Part shown: piece after piece, positions 16,563 through 25,571 of the stretch
Layout of the letters: every line of letters starts with the position of its first letter
How positions within the stretch are numbered: position 1 is the first letter of the stretch
DNA from: CAZOZZ01 sp965247425
GTDB taxonomy: Bacteria > Acidobacteriota > Terriglobia > 20CM-2-55-15
DNA: 64,000 bases
NCBI GenBank assembly: GCA_965247425.1
Contig: OZ252023.1
Coordinates: forward strand, 2,232,001-2,296,000
Direction: 5' to 3'
The notes under the pieces: generated by a model
What the model was told of the DNA's origin: nothing
Database searches by the model: none
The model's input: the letters and a program-made list of their open reading frames with translations, nothing else
Translations under genes and position numbers: made by a program

Positions 16563-17342
16563 ATGCGCTCCGCAACGATTCGCACTCAACTGGAGATGGA
16601 ACTGGCAGACAGGTATCCATCACCTTTCAGCGCGCCTCAAATGCCTTCGACGGAAACCATGCCGACCGGCATCGAAGAGGTCGACCGGCTGATCGGAGGC
16701 CTGCCGCGCGGCCGAATCACTGAGATTTTCGGCCAGGATTCATCCGGACGTACCAGTCTGATGCTCTCGATACTTACTCAAATAACTGACAATGAAGAGG
16801 TTTGCGGATTAATAGACCCTGCGGCCACGTTCGACCCGGCATCCGCTACGGACTTTGGGATCGATCTCGAACGACTGCTGTGGATCCGTACCGGTCGGGA
16901 TCTCGACAAAACGCTCAAAGCAACGGACTTGTTGTTGCAAAGCGGCGGTTTCGGACTGATCGGAATCGATCTGGGTGCCATTCCAATCGCCGAGATCCGC
17001 CGCGTTCCACTTTCGACCTGGTTCCGACTTCAACGGGCAGCGGAAAACACCCCGACCATCCTTCTTTTTATCAACCAGCAGGCCTGTATCAAAACCTGCG
17101 CTTCGTTGGCCCTTCGGATGGGACTGGAACACACCGACTGGTCCCCGAACGTTCTTCGCGGCATCCATTCGAGGGCCGAAATCGTCCGATCAAGAACGGA
17201 TCCGGCAGCAGGCTGGAGTGGAGTGGACAGTTGCTACCGGCTCGAATCGATCAGTTGCCGACGGGCTGTCAGCCCAGTCCAGGTCATTCCCCCGCCCCCA
17301 CAAGGGATCGGTATTCAAGGAGTTTCCCGCCATGAGCACTAA
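16563..17342 (+). CDS. imuA: ImuA, RecA-like accessory protein of the SOS mutasome
   Basis: Protein of 259 residues, RecA/SulA-like, expected to recruit the ImuB-DnaE2 error-prone polymerase complex to damaged DNA. The RecA-like part begins PTGIEEVDRLIGGLPRGRITEI; the P-loop is GQDSSGRT at 57-64, where RecA has GPESSGKT, so the Walker Lys is an Arg. The C-terminus ends with a proline-rich tail. ATG 16563 coincides with the predicted transcription start, so the mRNA may be leaderless; later in-frame ATGs exist at 16596 and 16641 but would lose a segment (ATIRTQLEMELADRYPSPF) that looks family-like. imuB follows with an 11-bp overlap. Confidence 0.88.
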   Translation: MRSATIRTQLEMELADRYPSPFSAPQMPSTETMPTGIEEVDRLIGGLPRGRITEIFGQDSSGRTSLMLSILTQITDNEEVCGLIDPAATFDPASATDFGIDLERLLWIRTGRDLDKTLKATDLLLQSGGFGLIGIDLGAIPIAEIRRVPLSTWFRLQRAAENTPTILLFINQQACIKTCASLALRMGLEHTDWSPNVLRGIHSRAEIVRSRTDPAAGWSGVDSCYRLESISCRRAVSPVQVIPPPPQGIGIQGVSRHEH

Positions 17343-18894
17343 TATCTCGCGCATCACGGACCATCTCGATGCCAACCCGGAAACGAGCCCGCTTTACGGC
17401 TGCATCCACATCCCCGATTTCCCCGTCCAGGCGTTTGTGCGAAACGAACCGGAACTGCGCCGGAGAGAGGTGGTCGTCCTCGACGGTACGTTTCCACTGT
17501 TCATGGTCGTTGCGACAAACCAGTTCGCCCGCCGGGCCGGGGTGAAGGTGGGCATGACGAAACTACAACTCGAGCGTTTCCCGAACGTCGAAGTCCGTTA
17601 TCGGTCCAGAGAACAGGAAGACAGCATGCATCGCGCCTTGCTCGATTGCGCGCATTACTTCACTCCACGTGTGGAAGACACCGCCGCGGAGACGGTGACA
17701 CTCGACCTGAACGGTTTGTCCGGGCTCTGGGGAACACCACGAGCCATGGCCCAGAAATTCTTCCGGGCCGCGGACAAGCTCGGGTTGGATGCGCACGTTG
17801 CGACGGCTTCCAATCCGGACGCCGCCATCCACGCGGCGAAAGCAGAGGCCGGTATCACTGTCATTGCCCCCGGCCAGGAAACCGGAAGATTGCAGGCCCT
17901 GCCTCTCCACATCCTCTCTCCATCTGATGAAATCCTGGAAACCTTCAACCGCTGGGGGCTTCGAACATTCCGGGACCTGACACGGCTGCCGAAGGTGAAG
18001 GTCTCCGAACGACTGGGGCAGGAAGGCGTCCGCTTACAGCAAATGGCGAAGGGAAAAACATCGCGTCCGCTGCTTGCCAGAAATGAGAGGCCATGCTTTA
18101 AGGAATCAATAGAACTCGAAGATTCTATTAATTCTTTAGAGCCCCTAGCCTTCATACTCAACCGCCTGTTGGGACAGCTATGCCAGCGATTGAGGGCTCG
18201 CAACCTGACAACTAACGAATTGAGCCTCGAACTGACAATGGAACCCGAAGCGAAAGACCAAACCTGTGACTTCACACGCAAACTCCGACTTCCGATCCCC
18301 ATCCGGGATCCCCAGATTCTGCTGAAACTGTTCCAACTGGACCTGGATACGCATCGCCCCCCATCCCCCATCGTGAAAGTCGCACTCACCGCAGAACCGG
18401 TCCAACCTCGCCGCATCCAGAACGGCTTGTTTCTTCCCCTCGCTCCTGAACCGGAAAAACTGGAACTGACACTGGCACGCATCGGCGCCATCGTTGGAAA
18501 AGAGAACGTCGGGACACCGGAATTGCTCGACACACATCGTCCAGACGCATTTCGAGTCAAACGCTTCAGCCTCCGGACCAAAGCTTTGAGAAAAAGAACC
18601 GTGAGTACCCAACCAGCGGCTCCCCCGATGGCCCTGCGCGCATTGCGGCCTCCCATATCCGCTTCTGTCAAAATGCGCCAGGGCCATCCCTCCTACATCC
18701 AGTTCCCCGGCAAATCCGGAAAGGTTGTCGCAGCCACCGGTCCCTGGAACTCTTCAGGTCAATGGTGGCGCACCGACCCCTGGGACCACGCGGAATGGGA
18801 CATCGAAGTCGGTAACAGCCAACACCACACCCTCTACCGCATCCATCAAGACCGCCGAACAAACAGTTGGTTTGTAAACGGTATCTACGACTGA
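17332..18894 (+). CDS. imuB: ImuB, catalytically dead Y-family polymerase-like protein
   Basis: Protein of 520 residues; ATG 17332 follows CAAGGAG and overlaps the end of imuA. It has the Y-family fold, including the helix-hairpin-helix region (ETFNRWGLRTFRDLTRLPKVKV) and little-finger part, plus a C-terminal extension of about 120 residues ending NSWFVNGIYD. ImuB normally acts as a hub that binds the beta clamp, ImuA and DnaE2 without polymerising. The metal-binding residues are lost: the Asp of the first motif is Pro28 in HIPDF by my alignment, and the DE pair is Glu120-Thr121 in AAETVTLDLNG. This agrees with known ImuB proteins. Confidence 0.9.
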   Translation: MSTNISRITDHLDANPETSPLYGCIHIPDFPVQAFVRNEPELRRREVVVLDGTFPLFMVVATNQFARRAGVKVGMTKLQLERFPNVEVRYRSREQEDSMHRALLDCAHYFTPRVEDTAAETVTLDLNGLSGLWGTPRAMAQKFFRAADKLGLDAHVATASNPDAAIHAAKAEAGITVIAPGQETGRLQALPLHILSPSDEILETFNRWGLRTFRDLTRLPKVKVSERLGQEGVRLQQMAKGKTSRPLLARNERPCFKESIELEDSINSLEPLAFILNRLLGQLCQRLRARNLTTNELSLELTMEPEAKDQTCDFTRKLRLPIPIRDPQILLKLFQLDLDTHRPPSPIVKVALTAEPVQPRRIQNGLFLPLAPEPEKLELTLARIGAIVGKENVGTPELLDTHRPDAFRVKRFSLRTKALRKRTVSTQPAAPPMALRALRPPISASVKMRQGHPSYIQFPGKSGKVVAATGPWNSSGQWWRTDPWDHAEWDIEVGNSQHHTLYRIHQDRRTNSWFVNGIYD

Positions 18895-19232
18895 GGTATT
18901 TCACTAAGGGTCCGCTCAAGAATAACTTCACAGAATTGGCGCCCAGATTTGCGTCAGATTTGGTCGCGACCGATTGAGCAGACCGGAGGAATAGCCCCGC
19001 CATTTCGAGGATCTGCGATTGAGGAGCGGCCGAAGATGACGTGAAGATGGGATGCCAAAATGTGAAGTTATTGTTGACTGGGCCCTACGACCGCAACGGG
19101 GATTTTTCACCGCAGAGGCGCAGAGATAAGAAAGATATGTTTTTCTCACTAGTTGGGGGCTTGTTTCTCCAAAAACAATTTCACCTCTGCGCCTCTGCGC
19201 CTCTGCGGTAAAAATTCTTCTTCCCTACTCAG
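18895..19232. other. 338-bp gap between imuB and dnaE2
   Basis: No gene seen. No second GAAC-N4-GTTC box is visible, so dnaE2 probably depends on the imuA promoter or on an unseen one. The right third is a hairpin-forming repeat (separate entry). Confidence 0.6.
19103..19214. repeat. Long inverted repeat of CGCAGAGGCGCAGAG type
   Basis: TTTTTCACCGCAGAGGCGCAGAG (split over 19103-19125) has its near-exact complement at 19193-19214. The right arm repeats the CTCTGCGC unit. A fragment of the same family lies at 63857-63892. It is an intergenic repeat of unknown role; it could also fold in the RNA ahead of dnaE2. Confidence 0.75.
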
Positions 19233-22200
19233 ATGTATGTGGAACTACATGCGGCCTCAGCTTTTAGTTTTCTACAGGCTGCTTCCCTTCCCGAAGAACT
19301 GGCTCGGATGGCGGCCCGGATGGATATGCCGGCGATGGCGCTCCTCGATCGGGACGGTGTTTATGGGGCGCCACGGTTTCACATGGAAGGTATGCGTGTC
19401 GGCATCCGGCCGCACATCGGTTCGGAAATTACCGTAGTCGGAGGGCACCGCTATCCCTTGCTGGTCGCCACGCGACAGGGATATCGCAATCTGTGTCGGT
19501 TGACGACACGGATTAAGATGCGAGCCCGAAAGGGAGAGGGCGCGGCGACACTCGAAGAACTGGCCGAACACGCGGCCGGCTTGCTCTGCCTGACCGGCGA
19601 CGAACACGGTCCGCTGGCGGCCACACTCCGCGACGGCGGCACACCTGTCGCCAGGCAGTGCTTGAGACAACTCACCGAAATATTCGGTCATCGGAACGTG
19701 TATGTCGAACTGCAACGCCATTTTGACCGCGAAGAAGAAGCCCGCAATCAAACGGCAACCGAACTCGCACGAGAGCTCCGCCTTCCAATCCTTGCCACCA
19801 ACGGCGTCCGCCACACGACGCACCGCGAGGTCCTGGACGTGTTCACGTGTATCCGCCACCATCGAACGCTGGAAACAGCCGGGCGTCTCCTGACTCAAAA
19901 CATCGAACGCCGTCTGAAGACACCGAAAGAGATGTCGCTTCTTTTCCGGGACCTTCCCGGAGCCGTCGCCCAAACCACCGAGTTGTCCTCACGTCTCGAG
20001 TTCACGATGAACGACCTCGGGTACAAGTTCCCCCGGTATCCCGTGCCCGATGGAGAGACGATGGATTCGTTCCTACGAAAACGCACGATTGAAGGGGCGC
20101 ACAACAGGTACCGGCCGTTCCACGAAAAGGCCCGGCGTCAGATCGAACATGAGCTGGCGATGATCCAAAAACTGGAGCTGCCCGGATATTTCCTGATCGT
20201 CTGGGACATCGTTCAGTTCTGTCGCCGGGAAAACATCCTCGTGCAGGGCCGCGGCTCGGCGGCCAACAGCGCGGTCTGTTATTCGCTGGGAATCACCGCT
20301 GTCGATCCCGTGGGTATGGAATTGTTGTTCGAACGCTTTCTCTCCGAGGAACGAGGAGAGTGGCCCGACATCGACCTGGACCTTCCAAGCGGCGATCAGA
20401 GAGAGCGCGCCATCCAATACGTCTATGAACGTTACGGGCAACGAGGCGCGGCGATGACCGCCAACGTCATCACCTACCGGGGGCGCTCGGCGGCCCGCGA
20501 GGTCGGCAAGGTCCTCGGCTTCGACACCCAAACGTTGAACCGGCTTTCGAGCCTGGTCGGACACTGGGAATTTAAGGACCCGAAAGACAGCCTCGAGATG
20601 AAGTTTCAGACAGCCGGGCTGGACATCGCGCATCCACGCATCCGCAAGTTCATGGAATTGTGCACCGGTCTGCAGAGCCTGCCGAGGCATCTGGGCCAGC
20701 ATTCCGGAGGGCTGGTAATCTGCCAGGGTGCGTTGGATTCCGTTGTGCCCCTCGAGCCTGCTTCGATGCCCAATCGGACGGTTGTGCAGTGGGACAAGGA
20801 CGACTGCGCCAACATGGGCATCATCAAGGTCGACCTGCTGGGCCTGGGCATGATGGCCGTGCTCGAAGATTGCATCGAGTTGATCCGTGACGGATACAAC
20901 GAGAAGGTCGATCTGGCACACCTCCCCCCGGACGACCCGACGGTTTACAAGACGCTTCAGAAGGCCGACACGGTCGGGATGTTTCAGATCGAGAGCCGCG
21001 CCCAGATGTCCTGCCTCCCCCGGTTGCGGCCGGACCATTTTTACGATCTCGTCGTCCAGGTGGCCATCATCCGCCCCGGTCCGATCGTCGGCAAGATGGT
21101 CCATCCTTACCTGAACCGGCGCCAGGGACGCGAACCGGTCACCTACGCCCACCCTTCACTCGAACCCGTCCTCAAACGCACGCTCGGCGTCCCGCTTTTT
21201 CAGGAGCAGCTCCTGAAAGTAGCGATGATTGCCGCTGGATTCAGTGGCGGCGAGGCTGAAGAACTGCGGCGCGCTTTCGGTTTCAAGCGTTCCGAGGAGC
21301 GGATGGGGGATATCGAAATCAAGCTGCGGCGCGGGATGACCGAGCGCGGAGTCACAGGCGATGCCCAGGACCAGATCGTTCAATCCATCACGTCGTTTGC
21401 ACTGTATGGATTCCCGGAATCCCATGCCGCCAGCTTCGCTCTGATCGCCTATGCCAGCGCCTATCTGAAGTGCCATTACCTGGCGGCGTTCACCGCCGCC
21501 ATACTGAACAACCAGCCGATGGGTTTCTACAGCCCGGCAACATTAGTCAAAGACGCGCAAAGGCATGGATTGCGCGTCCTGCCGATCAGCATCCGGGACT
21601 CCGACTGGCTCTCTCGGCTGGAACGCGTGCGGTCGAGGAGCGGTGAATCGGAACTGGCCGTACGGCTCGGCCTGAACTACGTCAAAGGACTTCGGGCGTT
21701 AGCTGGACATCGAATCGTCAACGTACGAGCCCGGCAACCGTTCTCATCCATAGACAACCTCGCACGGCGCGTCCCCGAGTTGCAGAAAAAGGAACTGACG
21801 CTCCTTGCCGAAGTGGGCGCTTTGAATTTTCTTGCGGAAAAGAACCGTATTCATCGACGGGACGCCCTCTGGCAGGTCGAGCGGGCCGCCCGGCGCGCGG
21901 GTCCTCTGCTCGAAAGAATAGACGAGCCCGACACGGCGTCTCCGCTTCAACCGATGTCTTCTGAAGAACGCCTGGTTTCAGATTTCAGGGTCAGTGGTGT
22001 CACCGTCGGCCCCCATCCGATGGCGTACTACCGCGAGCGCCTGAACCGGATGGGAATTCGCCGGGCCACCGATCTGGCCGGCCTTCCACATGGAACATGG
22101 GTCAAGACGGCGGGAAGCGTCATCGCACGTCAACGCCCCGGAACAGCCAAAGGCTTCGTTTTCCTGAGCCTGGAAGACGAGACCGGCATCGCGAACGCCA

Positions 22201-22370
22201 TCTTCACACCCGACATGCTGGAACGGAACCGGGCCGTTATCACGACCGAAAGATTCATCCTGATCGAAGGACGCCTCCAGCATCAGGACAACGTGATTTC
22301 GGTAAAAGCGTTCAAGATCCGTCCGCTGTCGATAACGGAAGCGAAAACCTGGTCCAGAAATTTTTATTGA
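19233..22370 (+). CDS. dnaE2: Error-prone DNA polymerase III alpha subunit DnaE2 (ImuC)
   Basis: Catalytic subunit of the SOS mutasome, which carries out translesion synthesis with ImuA and ImuB. The protein is 1045 residues, the usual length for DnaE2 and shorter than replicative DnaE1. It starts with the PHP domain (MYVELHAASAFSFLQ), then the polymerase core with VQGRGSAANSAVCYSLGI and EWPDIDLDLPSGDQRE holding the catalytic acidic residues, GLVICQGAL, FQEQLLKVAMIAAGFSGGEAEELRRA and HAASFALIAYASAYLK, and the C-terminal OB-type part (GFVFLSLEDETGIANAIF). It lies 338 bp after imuB on the same strand. The assignment is strong from both sequence and context. Confidence 0.95.
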   Translation: MYVELHAASAFSFLQAASLPEELARMAARMDMPAMALLDRDGVYGAPRFHMEGMRVGIRPHIGSEITVVGGHRYPLLVATRQGYRNLCRLTTRIKMRARKGEGAATLEELAEHAAGLLCLTGDEHGPLAATLRDGGTPVARQCLRQLTEIFGHRNVYVELQRHFDREEEARNQTATELARELRLPILATNGVRHTTHREVLDVFTCIRHHRTLETAGRLLTQNIERRLKTPKEMSLLFRDLPGAVAQTTELSSRLEFTMNDLGYKFPRYPVPDGETMDSFLRKRTIEGAHNRYRPFHEKARRQIEHELAMIQKLELPGYFLIVWDIVQFCRRENILVQGRGSAANSAVCYSLGITAVDPVGMELLFERFLSEERGEWPDIDLDLPSGDQRERAIQYVYERYGQRGAAMTANVITYRGRSAAREVGKVLGFDTQTLNRLSSLVGHWEFKDPKDSLEMKFQTAGLDIAHPRIRKFMELCTGLQSLPRHLGQHSGGLVICQGALDSVVPLEPASMPNRTVVQWDKDDCANMGIIKVDLLGLGMMAVLEDCIELIRDGYNEKVDLAHLPPDDPTVYKTLQKADTVGMFQIESRAQMSCLPRLRPDHFYDLVVQVAIIRPGPIVGKMVHPYLNRRQGREPVTYAHPSLEPVLKRTLGVPLFQEQLLKVAMIAAGFSGGEAEELRRAFGFKRSEERMGDIEIKLRRGMTERGVTGDAQDQIVQSITSFALYGFPESHAASFALIAYASAYLKCHYLAAFTAAILNNQPMGFYSPATLVKDAQRHGLRVLPISIRDSDWLSRLERVRSRSGESELAVRLGLNYVKGLRALAGHRIVNVRARQPFSSIDNLARRVPELQKKELTLLAEVGALNFLAEKNRIHRRDALWQVERAARRAGPLLERIDEPDTASPLQPMSSEERLVSDFRVSGVTVGPHPMAYYRERLNRMGIRRATDLAGLPHGTWVKTAGSVIARQRPGTAKGFVFLSLEDETGIANAIFTPDMLERNRAVITTERFILIEGRLQHQDNVISVKAFKIRPLSITEAKTWSRNFY

Positions 22371-22374
22371 GCAC

Positions 22375-22392
22375 TAGGAGCTTGCGCGGCAG
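22375..22392. repeat. Solo end of the MITE family
   Basis: TAGGAGCTTGCGCGGCAG matches the terminal repeat of the MITE copies with one change. No second end is visible nearby, so this is a relic or a chance match. Confidence 0.5.
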
Positions 22393-22453
22393 TACTTGAG
22401 GACCATGCCGCTATCAGCTTGCCGGTCGCTTTGGATCAGCGTAGGCTATACAC

Positions 22454-22693
22454 ATGAAACGTACAAATCTTGTGATTGATGAACAATTGATCGAGGAAGC
22501 CGTGAGCTTGAGTGGAGAACGAACCTACTCCGCAACCGTCACCCGGGCATTGGAAGACTTCGTCCGGCGGATCAAGTCACGACGGATTCTCGAACTCGCG
22601 GGCTCAGGCCTCTGGAAAGGCCCTCTGCCTGCGATGAGAGCGGACCAGCCGAGACGAAAGACGCCCGGCAGGAGATCGCGTGTATCTGGTTGA
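22454..22693 (+). CDS. vapB: VapB-type antitoxin
   Basis: Protein of 79 residues starting MKRTNLVIDEQLIEEAVSLS, the standard opening of ribbon-helix-helix VapB antitoxins (VapB family with TNLVID). The N-terminal part binds DNA and represses the pair; the C-terminal basic part (SGLWKGPLPAMRADQPRR) would bind and block the toxin. It overlaps the toxin gene by 14 bp, as is usual. An operator would be expected within the 80 bp upstream but I see no clear palindrome there. The pair is inserted between dnaE2 and proB with its own spacing. Confidence 0.85.
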   Translation: MKRTNLVIDEQLIEEAVSLSGERTYSATVTRALEDFVRRIKSRRILELAGSGLWKGPLPAMRADQPRRKTPGRRSRVSG

Positions 22694-23078
22694 CACTTCC
22701 GTCTGGATCGAGGTTTTCCGGAAGAGAAACCGATTCGATCTGGAGTCTCTGGTGGACTTCGAGGAAGTCGTCACATGTCTGCCGGTAGTCCAGGAAGTGC
22801 TTCAGGGCTTTCAAGACGAGCAAGCGTTCCAGATAGCTCACGAGGCGATGTATGCCCTGCCGATGGTGGAATCACCGCTCGGCTCCGACGTTTTTGATGA
22901 GGCGGTTCAACTCTATCGATCTGCCCGCCGGACCGGCTTGACTGTACGTTCCAGCATTGACTGTCTGATCGCGGCCTGCGCCCTCCGACATCGGCTCACG
23001 GTGTTGCACCGCGATCGAGACTTTGACTCTATTGCCCGGGTCTCGCCTCTTCAGGCGCTAAGTATCCTGCGGAAATAG
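22680..23078 (+). CDS. vapC: VapC-type PIN-domain toxin ribonuclease
   Basis: Protein of 132 residues from GTG 22680. PIN-domain acidic residues are all present: Asp4 in MYLVDTSVWIEVFR, Glu in PVVQEVLQG, Asp in SSIDCLIAACAL and Asp in LHRDRDFD. VapC enzymes cut tRNA or rRNA; the target here is unknown. Overlap with vapB means translational coupling. The toxin reads as intact, so this is a working-looking type II toxin-antitoxin pair. proB begins 56 bp downstream. Confidence 0.92.
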   Translation: MYLVDTSVWIEVFRKRNRFDLESLVDFEEVVTCLPVVQEVLQGFQDEQAFQIAHEAMYALPMVESPLGSDVFDEAVQLYRSARRTGLTVRSSIDCLIAACALRHRLTVLHRDRDFDSIARVSPLQALSILRK

Positions 23079-23133
23079 GAAGGTCTCACGCCAAGCCACA
23101 AGCATCGACAGTCCAATCAGGTATGATCCAGCT

Positions 23134-24258
23134 GTGAAACGTCGCAGGATCGTCATCAAGCTCGGTTCCCAGATCGCCATCGATGAGAGCGGCCTGTTTG
23201 CAACCAGGCGAGTCGAACATCTGGCCGACGCCATTGTCGCGCTCAAGAGGGAGGGGTGCGATCCCATCGTCGTCTCTTCCGGAGCCGTCGCTCTCGGGAT
23301 GCCTTATATGGATCTCAAACCAGGCGTTCCAATGAAACTGGCCGAATTTCAGGCCTGTGCAGCACTCGGACAGGCCCAGCTGATCGAAAACTACAACCGC
23401 ATCTTTGAAACTCGTAATCTGATCGGGGCACAGATTCTTGTCAGTTCAGAGGACTTCGCTCATCGGCCCAGCTACCTGGCTCTGCGGGAAACGTTTCGAA
23501 TGCTGGTTGGAAAAGGTGCGATCCCTATCGTCAATGAGAACGACTGTGTCTCGGTGGAGGAACTCCCATCGGCCAGCGCCGAACGAAGCTTTGGAGATAA
23601 CGACAAACTCAGCGCACTGGTGGCGGGTAAGCTCGGCGCGGACCTCCTCTTGATTCTGACCACCACCGACGGGATCTACAGTGACGATCCGTCGCTGAAC
23701 CTCGATGCGACACATATACCCGAAGTCAAAGACTTCACAATACTCAGCCAGATCCGTACCGCCGAGAAATCGGCGTACGGGCGTGGTGGCGCTTCGTCGA
23801 AGATCGAAGCCGCTCGAATCGCGTCGATATGCGGAGTGACGACTATTATCGCAAAGGGTGGGGACCTGTCCTCGGTCCTGGAACTGGCACGGAATCAAGA
23901 AGGGCTTCTGTGTACGATCATTCATCCCAGGAAAGGCCTCAGCGATCGACAGAAGTGGATCGGCGCGCATTCGGGGTATCAGGGGAAAATTGTCATCAAT
24001 GAAGGTGCAAGAAGCGCACTGACTCACTCCGGAGCGAGCCTGCTGCTTCCGGGAGTCGAAACGGTTGAAGGCTCGTTCGACACGGGAGCGGTCGTCAGCC
24101 TTCAGACAGTGGACGAAACAGAAGTTGCCCGGGGTCTCTGTTCGTTCAGCTCCAAGGAGATCCGCGAGTACATCACAACTCCAAAGCCGGGCCGCTCGGG
24201 TCGCGAACTGATCCATCGGAATGATATGGTGATCTTCGAGGGAGCGTCAGCATCATGA
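23134..24258 (+). CDS. proB: Glutamate 5-kinase (first step of proline synthesis)
   Basis: Phosphorylates glutamate to gamma-glutamyl phosphate in the cytoplasm. The protein is 374 residues from GTG 23134. The amino-acid kinase domain shows VIKLGSQIAIDESG, VVSSGAVALG, IPIVNENDCVS and SFGDNDKLSALVAGKLGADLL, followed by YGRGGASSKIEAARIA; the C-terminal third is a PUA domain (GKIVINEGARSALTHSGASLL). It overlaps proA by 4 bp (ATGA), so both are made together. Feedback inhibition by proline is known for the family. A GTG start is chosen because upstream codons run into the intergenic region after vapC. Confidence 0.96.
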   Translation: MKRRRIVIKLGSQIAIDESGLFATRRVEHLADAIVALKREGCDPIVVSSGAVALGMPYMDLKPGVPMKLAEFQACAALGQAQLIENYNRIFETRNLIGAQILVSSEDFAHRPSYLALRETFRMLVGKGAIPIVNENDCVSVEELPSASAERSFGDNDKLSALVAGKLGADLLLILTTTDGIYSDDPSLNLDATHIPEVKDFTILSQIRTAEKSAYGRGGASSKIEAARIASICGVTTIIAKGGDLSSVLELARNQEGLLCTIIHPRKGLSDRQKWIGAHSGYQGKIVINEGARSALTHSGASLLLPGVETVEGSFDTGAVVSLQTVDETEVARGLCSFSSKEIREYITTPKPGRSGRELIHRNDMVIFEGASAS

Positions 24259-25565
24259 ATCTCAGACAAACACTCGAAGGGAGTCGTCGATCGGCACAGG
24301 AGTTTTCGGCGATGCCTGGCGACAGGCGATCGACAGCCTTACAACGATTAGCCGAGCTTATCCGATCAAACGAACAGATGCTCCTGTCCCGGAACAACAA
24401 AGACCTCACCGCCCAAAAATCTAAGCTGTCGGCTCCACTCTACGGGAGACTGAGTCTCACATCCGAAAAGATTCGGACCGTTGCCGCCGGTATTGACGAA
24501 CTCGTGCATCTGGAAGATCCGATTGGCGTAGTGGAAAGGAAGACCGAACTGGATGAAGGCCTCATTCTCGACCGCGTCACCGTCCCCCTGGGAGTCATTT
24601 GTATTATTTTTGAGTCGCGCCCGGATGTGATTCCCCAGGTCCTCTCCCTCTGCCTCAGAACCGGAAACGCATGTGTGCTCAAGGGGGGTACGGAGGCCGC
24701 CCATTCAAACGCCGCTTTCATGAAACTCATCACCCAGCTCAACGAGGAAATGGATCTTCCGCGAAATTGGGCAACGCTGATCGAAACCCGTGCGCACGTC
24801 TCGGAAGTTCTCAAACACGACGACCTCGTCGACCTGGTAATTCCTCGCGGGTCGAATGCTCTTGTCAGGAGTGTCATGGAACAAACCAGAATTCCTGTTC
24901 TGGGCCATGCCGAAGGGATTTGTCACGCGTTTGTCCACGAAAGCGCAGACCTCGGCAAAGCCATCGACCTCATCTCGGAGGCCAAAGCGGAATATCCCAG
25001 TGCCTGTAACTCCATCGAGACTCTTCTCGTCGACCAAAACATTGCCGACATCTTCCTGCCCCAATGGTCCCGACGCGCTCGGGCGCTTGGCATCGCGCTT
25101 CGTGCCTGCGGAAAATCGATCGTTGCTCTACCTGGTGCAAGTCCGGCAAAGGAAACCGACTGGGCAACCGAGTACTCGGACCTGATCCTCAATGTTCGCG
25201 TGGTCCGCGACATCCACGAAGCGATCTCGCACATTCACCAATACGGATCTTCCCACACGGACATGATTCTGGCCGAGGATTCGGAGGCGGCCGAGCGGTT
25301 CCTCTCTGAAGTCGACTCCGCGAGCGTGATGTGGAATGCGACCACGCGTTTTGCGGACGGATTTCGCTACGGCTTTGGAGCGGAGATCGGGATCAGCACT
25401 TCCAAAACCCACGCGCGGGGTCCGGTAGGAATGGGTGGCCTGTTGAGCATCAAGTACGTGCTGCGCGGGAAGAACCACCGGGTCCAGGACTATTCCGGCG
25501 ATGATGCGCGTGTCTATAGCCACAGAGACCTGACGGCCAAGAGGCACACGACACCCCCAGGGTAG
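24255..25565 (+). CDS. proA: Glutamate-5-semialdehyde dehydrogenase (gamma-glutamyl phosphate reductase)
   Basis: Reduces gamma-glutamyl phosphate to glutamate semialdehyde with NADPH, the second step of proline synthesis; the product cyclises on its own. The protein is 436 residues, slightly longer than the usual 415-420. Marks include VPLGVICIIFESRPDVIPQ, LKGGTEAAHSNAAF, IPRGSNALVRSV, the catalytic Cys in YPSACNSIETLLV and VMWNATTRFADGFRYGFGAEIGIST. It overlaps proB by 4 bp. It ends 6 bp before the convergent GMC/hydrolase pseudogene. Confidence 0.96.
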   Translation: MNLRQTLEGSRRSAQEFSAMPGDRRSTALQRLAELIRSNEQMLLSRNNKDLTAQKSKLSAPLYGRLSLTSEKIRTVAAGIDELVHLEDPIGVVERKTELDEGLILDRVTVPLGVICIIFESRPDVIPQVLSLCLRTGNACVLKGGTEAAHSNAAFMKLITQLNEEMDLPRNWATLIETRAHVSEVLKHDDLVDLVIPRGSNALVRSVMEQTRIPVLGHAEGICHAFVHESADLGKAIDLISEAKAEYPSACNSIETLLVDQNIADIFLPQWSRRARALGIALRACGKSIVALPGASPAKETDWATEYSDLILNVRVVRDIHEAISHIHQYGSSHTDMILAEDSEAAERFLSEVDSASVMWNATTRFADGFRYGFGAEIGISTSKTHARGPVGMGGLLSIKYVLRGKNHRVQDYSGDDARVYSHRDLTAKRHTTPPG

Positions 25566-25571
25566 TGAAAA

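Noticed and set aside
22375..22453. A third full MITE copy
   Set aside because: Only one end matches; no interior or right end is present.
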